Shown piece by piece: positions 61,761-64,000 of a stretch of DNA of 64,000 nucleotides. The stretch covers positions 4,774,001 through 4,838,000 of the forward strand of contig JAGTJL010000001.1 in the NCBI GenBank assembly GCA_020746875.1. The letters run 5' to 3'. A model generated the notes under the pieces. That model saw nothing but the letters and a program-made list of their open reading frames with translations, was not told where the DNA came from and did not search any database. Each line of letters opens with the position of its first letter. The first letter of the stretch is position 1. The position numbers and the translations under genes are program-made. This stretch comes from Rhexocercosporidium sp. MPI-PUGE-AT-0058 (Eukaryota > Ascomycota > Leotiomycetes > Helotiales).

Positions 61761-62916
61761 ATGGCCTCAGTCTATAAATCATTATCGAAGACCAGCGGTC
61801 GTAAAGACGAGGTCACTGGTCCTGCGAATGGAGTCAAGAAGAATAAGCAAAGGGTGTTGATTCTTTCGTCGAGGGGAATAACTTATAGGTGAGCAAGAAA
61901 TCTTGAGCTCTAAGCTTAAATTTCACCAGCAACAGAGAATGAACATGAGAGTCAATTCGGGGTTGGAATGTGATGCTAATTTCAATTCTTCCTGGCAGAC
62001 ATCGCCATCTCCTCAACGACCTAGCTTCCCTCCTACCCCACGGCCGCAAAGACGCAAAGCTCGATACGAAATCAAAGCTCTACCAATTGAACGAGCTGGC
62101 GGAGCTGTACAATTGCAACAATGTGTTTTTCTTCGAGGCGAGAAAGGGGAAGGATCTATATCTGTGGATGAGCAAGGCGCCGAACGGACCTACCGTGAAG
62201 ATGCACATGCAAAATCGTACGTCGAGCGCAGCCCTTGCTACCTTCAACCAACCCAGAGAGAGATGGATGGGAAGAGGGGAGAGGCGACGAGAGATCAATG
62301 ACTAACAACACACACAGTACACACCATGGAAGAGTTACATTTCACAGGAAACTGTCTCAAAGGCTCCCGCCCAATCCTCTCCTTCGATGCGACCTTCGAC
62401 AGCGAACCTCACCTCCGTGTCCTCAAAGAGCTCTTCCTCCACATCTTCGGCGTCCCTAAAGGCGCCCGGAAAGCCAAACCCTTCATCGACCACGTCATGG
62501 GCTTCACCCTCGCCGACGGCAAGATCTGGATCCGGAACTACCAGATCAGCGAGACTGAGGCATCGAAAATCATCACCTCAGACCCCACTTCCGAAGGTAC
62601 CCCGAAACTTAAAGAGAAGAATGTCAAGGGCAAGGAGACGGAGATTAGTCTCGTGGAGATCGGACCCCGCTTCGTGCTTACGCCTATCGTGATCCAGGAG
62701 GGTAGTTTTGGTGGACCGATTATCTATGAGAATAAGGAGTTTGTGAGCCCCAACCAGGTCAGGAGTGAGATTCGCCAGAAGAAGGCTGGGAGGTATAATG
62801 CGAGGGCTGAGCAGGGTGTGGAGAGGTTGGCGAAGAAGGGCGAGTTGGGCCTTAGGACTAGTGGGGGAAGGAAGGCGAAGGTGGATGAGCTTGATACAAA
62901 GGAGCTCTTTGCTTGA
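61761..62916 (+). CDS. brx1: ribosome biogenesis protein BRX1 (Brix domain), 314 aa
   Basis: Nucleolar Brix-domain factor needed for 60S ribosomal subunit assembly. Exons: 61761..61888, 61999..62216, 62318..62916; 315 codons in frame, with GTGAGC/CAG and GTACGT/CAG splice sites. The Brix domain starts KNKQRVLILSSRGITYRHRH, with its first Arg codon split by intron 1. It continues HLLNDLASLLPHGRKDAKLD, ELYNCNNVFFFEARKGKDLY, GPTVKMHMQNLHTMEELHFT, GSRPILSFDATFDSEPHLRV and WIRNYQI, and ends in a basic tail (RSEIRQKKAGRYNARAEQGV). Length and order match fungal BRX1. Intact. Confidence 0.97.
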
Positions 62917-64000
62917 GTGAGTGCGAGGAAGAACTAAACTTGAACTTGAGATGTTAGATTGCTGGGGTTGGGCTGGTGTCTGGTGTTTATGGATGCGTGC
63001 ATTTGTGTGGGTAGTGCTGATTGGGAAAGAATTACATTCAATGATATGCACTGAAACCACATTTCGAGGACAGTCTTGTTTCTTGCTCTTTACGAGAGAT
63101 TCGCGCTTCTGAACTGTAAGGTGGTCTTCTCACAGCTGCTAGAGAACTTGCCGTCACATTATTTCATCTCTCACGATAAACTTCACAGAGATGCGGGTTT
63201 AGGATTACATGAGTAAGGTAGCCCATTTCTGATGTGAACATTCAGCCTACAACACAGGCGTTTATCAATGAGGTTCTCATAAGTCACCTCTTTGACACCA
63301 TTCTCATATATTATCAATCCGTAGCCTCGCCATGACATCACATCTCAATAAAATACAATACAATGCAGGACAAAAGACTGAAAGCACTAGAAATGAGGGA
63401 CAGAAGCTCGCCTTCCTTACACTAGCTATCAAAATCCCACTTCCGAGTTCCTACCTTCATATCTCTCCTCCAGCGCATCGTCAGCATCTTCCTCTTCTAT
63501 GCTTTCCACAACATGCTCTTCTTCTCACCTAAAACTCCTAGAACCCCTTATCCTCTAGTTTCGCCATAGATCCTAAAGTAAGAAAAAGGGCACTTTGAAG
63601 CCATTTCACCGGCTTAGGACTATATGCTCCCAAGTCGATAGGTAGGTCAATACGACATAGTACATAGTGGAATCTCTCTCTCTGCACCTTAACCTCCAGA
63701 TATTCCCGTCAGCTATCTAGTTTAGAAGATATAGTTACAGGGTGAGTAGAGCTGGGCTAGAATAGGTCGGGGCTGCTTAGACAGCTTTAAGTATCCTCGC
63801 TTAATTTCAAAACAAGAGGTTGATATAAGGCTCACCTGGAACAGGTTCCCGCCTAGCTTAAGGGGTGTAGTTTTCGTATTGCATCATGGCTATACACTTT
63901 GAGGGTGCATTTTCCGAATGCATGTTTTTGGAAATATGCCACCTCAGGCGTGCAAACAGATATTTACGGAAGTTTTGGTTTTCTACACAGCGACGGGAAG
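62917..64000. other. terminal intergenic stretch
   Basis: No gene, repeat or element recognised to the window edge. Confidence 0.4.

Overview
The window is nuclear DNA of a filamentous ascomycete (Pezizomycotina). Coding regions are interrupted by short introns, mostly 48-125 nt, with GTRNGT donors, CTNAC-type branch sites and YAG acceptors. The gene set includes a HET-domain incompatibility protein, a fungal HDA1, a Su(z)12 homologue and a multi-CCCH chromodomain protein. A leotiomycete-like source is my inference from protein style only; no marker gene settles it.

Layout. 0-6 kb: a PRC2 subunit (Su(z)12/VEFS, minus) divergent from an F-box/LRR-type protein (plus). 7-9 kb: an exon-rich, cysteine-containing single-pass membrane protein (minus). 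9-24 kb is accessory and decayed: a nested pair of terminal-inverted-repeat elements, a TPT/nucleotide-sugar-type transporter with one nonsense codon, a broken UDP-glucose dehydrogenase, an intact SDR, an unknown membrane protein, a broken multi-TM 'SPLGGQ' protein, and a degenerate repeat field built on a recurring 19-bp motif. 24-29 kb: an F-box protein and the class II histone deacetylase HDA1, both minus. 29.7-31.0 kb: a 1.3-kb TIR element with a 9-bp target duplication. 31.7-33.2 kb: GAPDH. 33-37.2 kb is gene-poor; 37.2 kb holds a 138-bp hAT-type MITE with a perfect 8-bp target duplication, next to a HET-domain gene.

41-63 kb is a dense housekeeping block: cytochrome c oxidase subunit 5, mitochondrial ClpX, glycogen branching enzyme, ATP synthase beta, a 2030-residue chromodomain/CCCH protein, Rab11 GTPase and the ribosome-biogenesis factor BRX1. 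I joined the exons of these genes by hand. Each model is in frame and its length fits the family where the family length is known.

Themes. Three chromatin-silencing proteins (Su(z)12, HDA1, chromodomain-CCCH) lie in one window, though not in one cluster. Three nuclear-encoded mitochondrial proteins lie within 10 kb. The strongest unexplained signal is the dispersed motif TGCGAYGTGCAACAAAACT. It occurs at least 15 times in non-coding DNA from 6.6 to 23.4 kb, on both strands, and forms a decayed tandem array of about 100-bp units at 22.4-22.8 kb. No tRNA, rRNA or CRISPR locus was seen.
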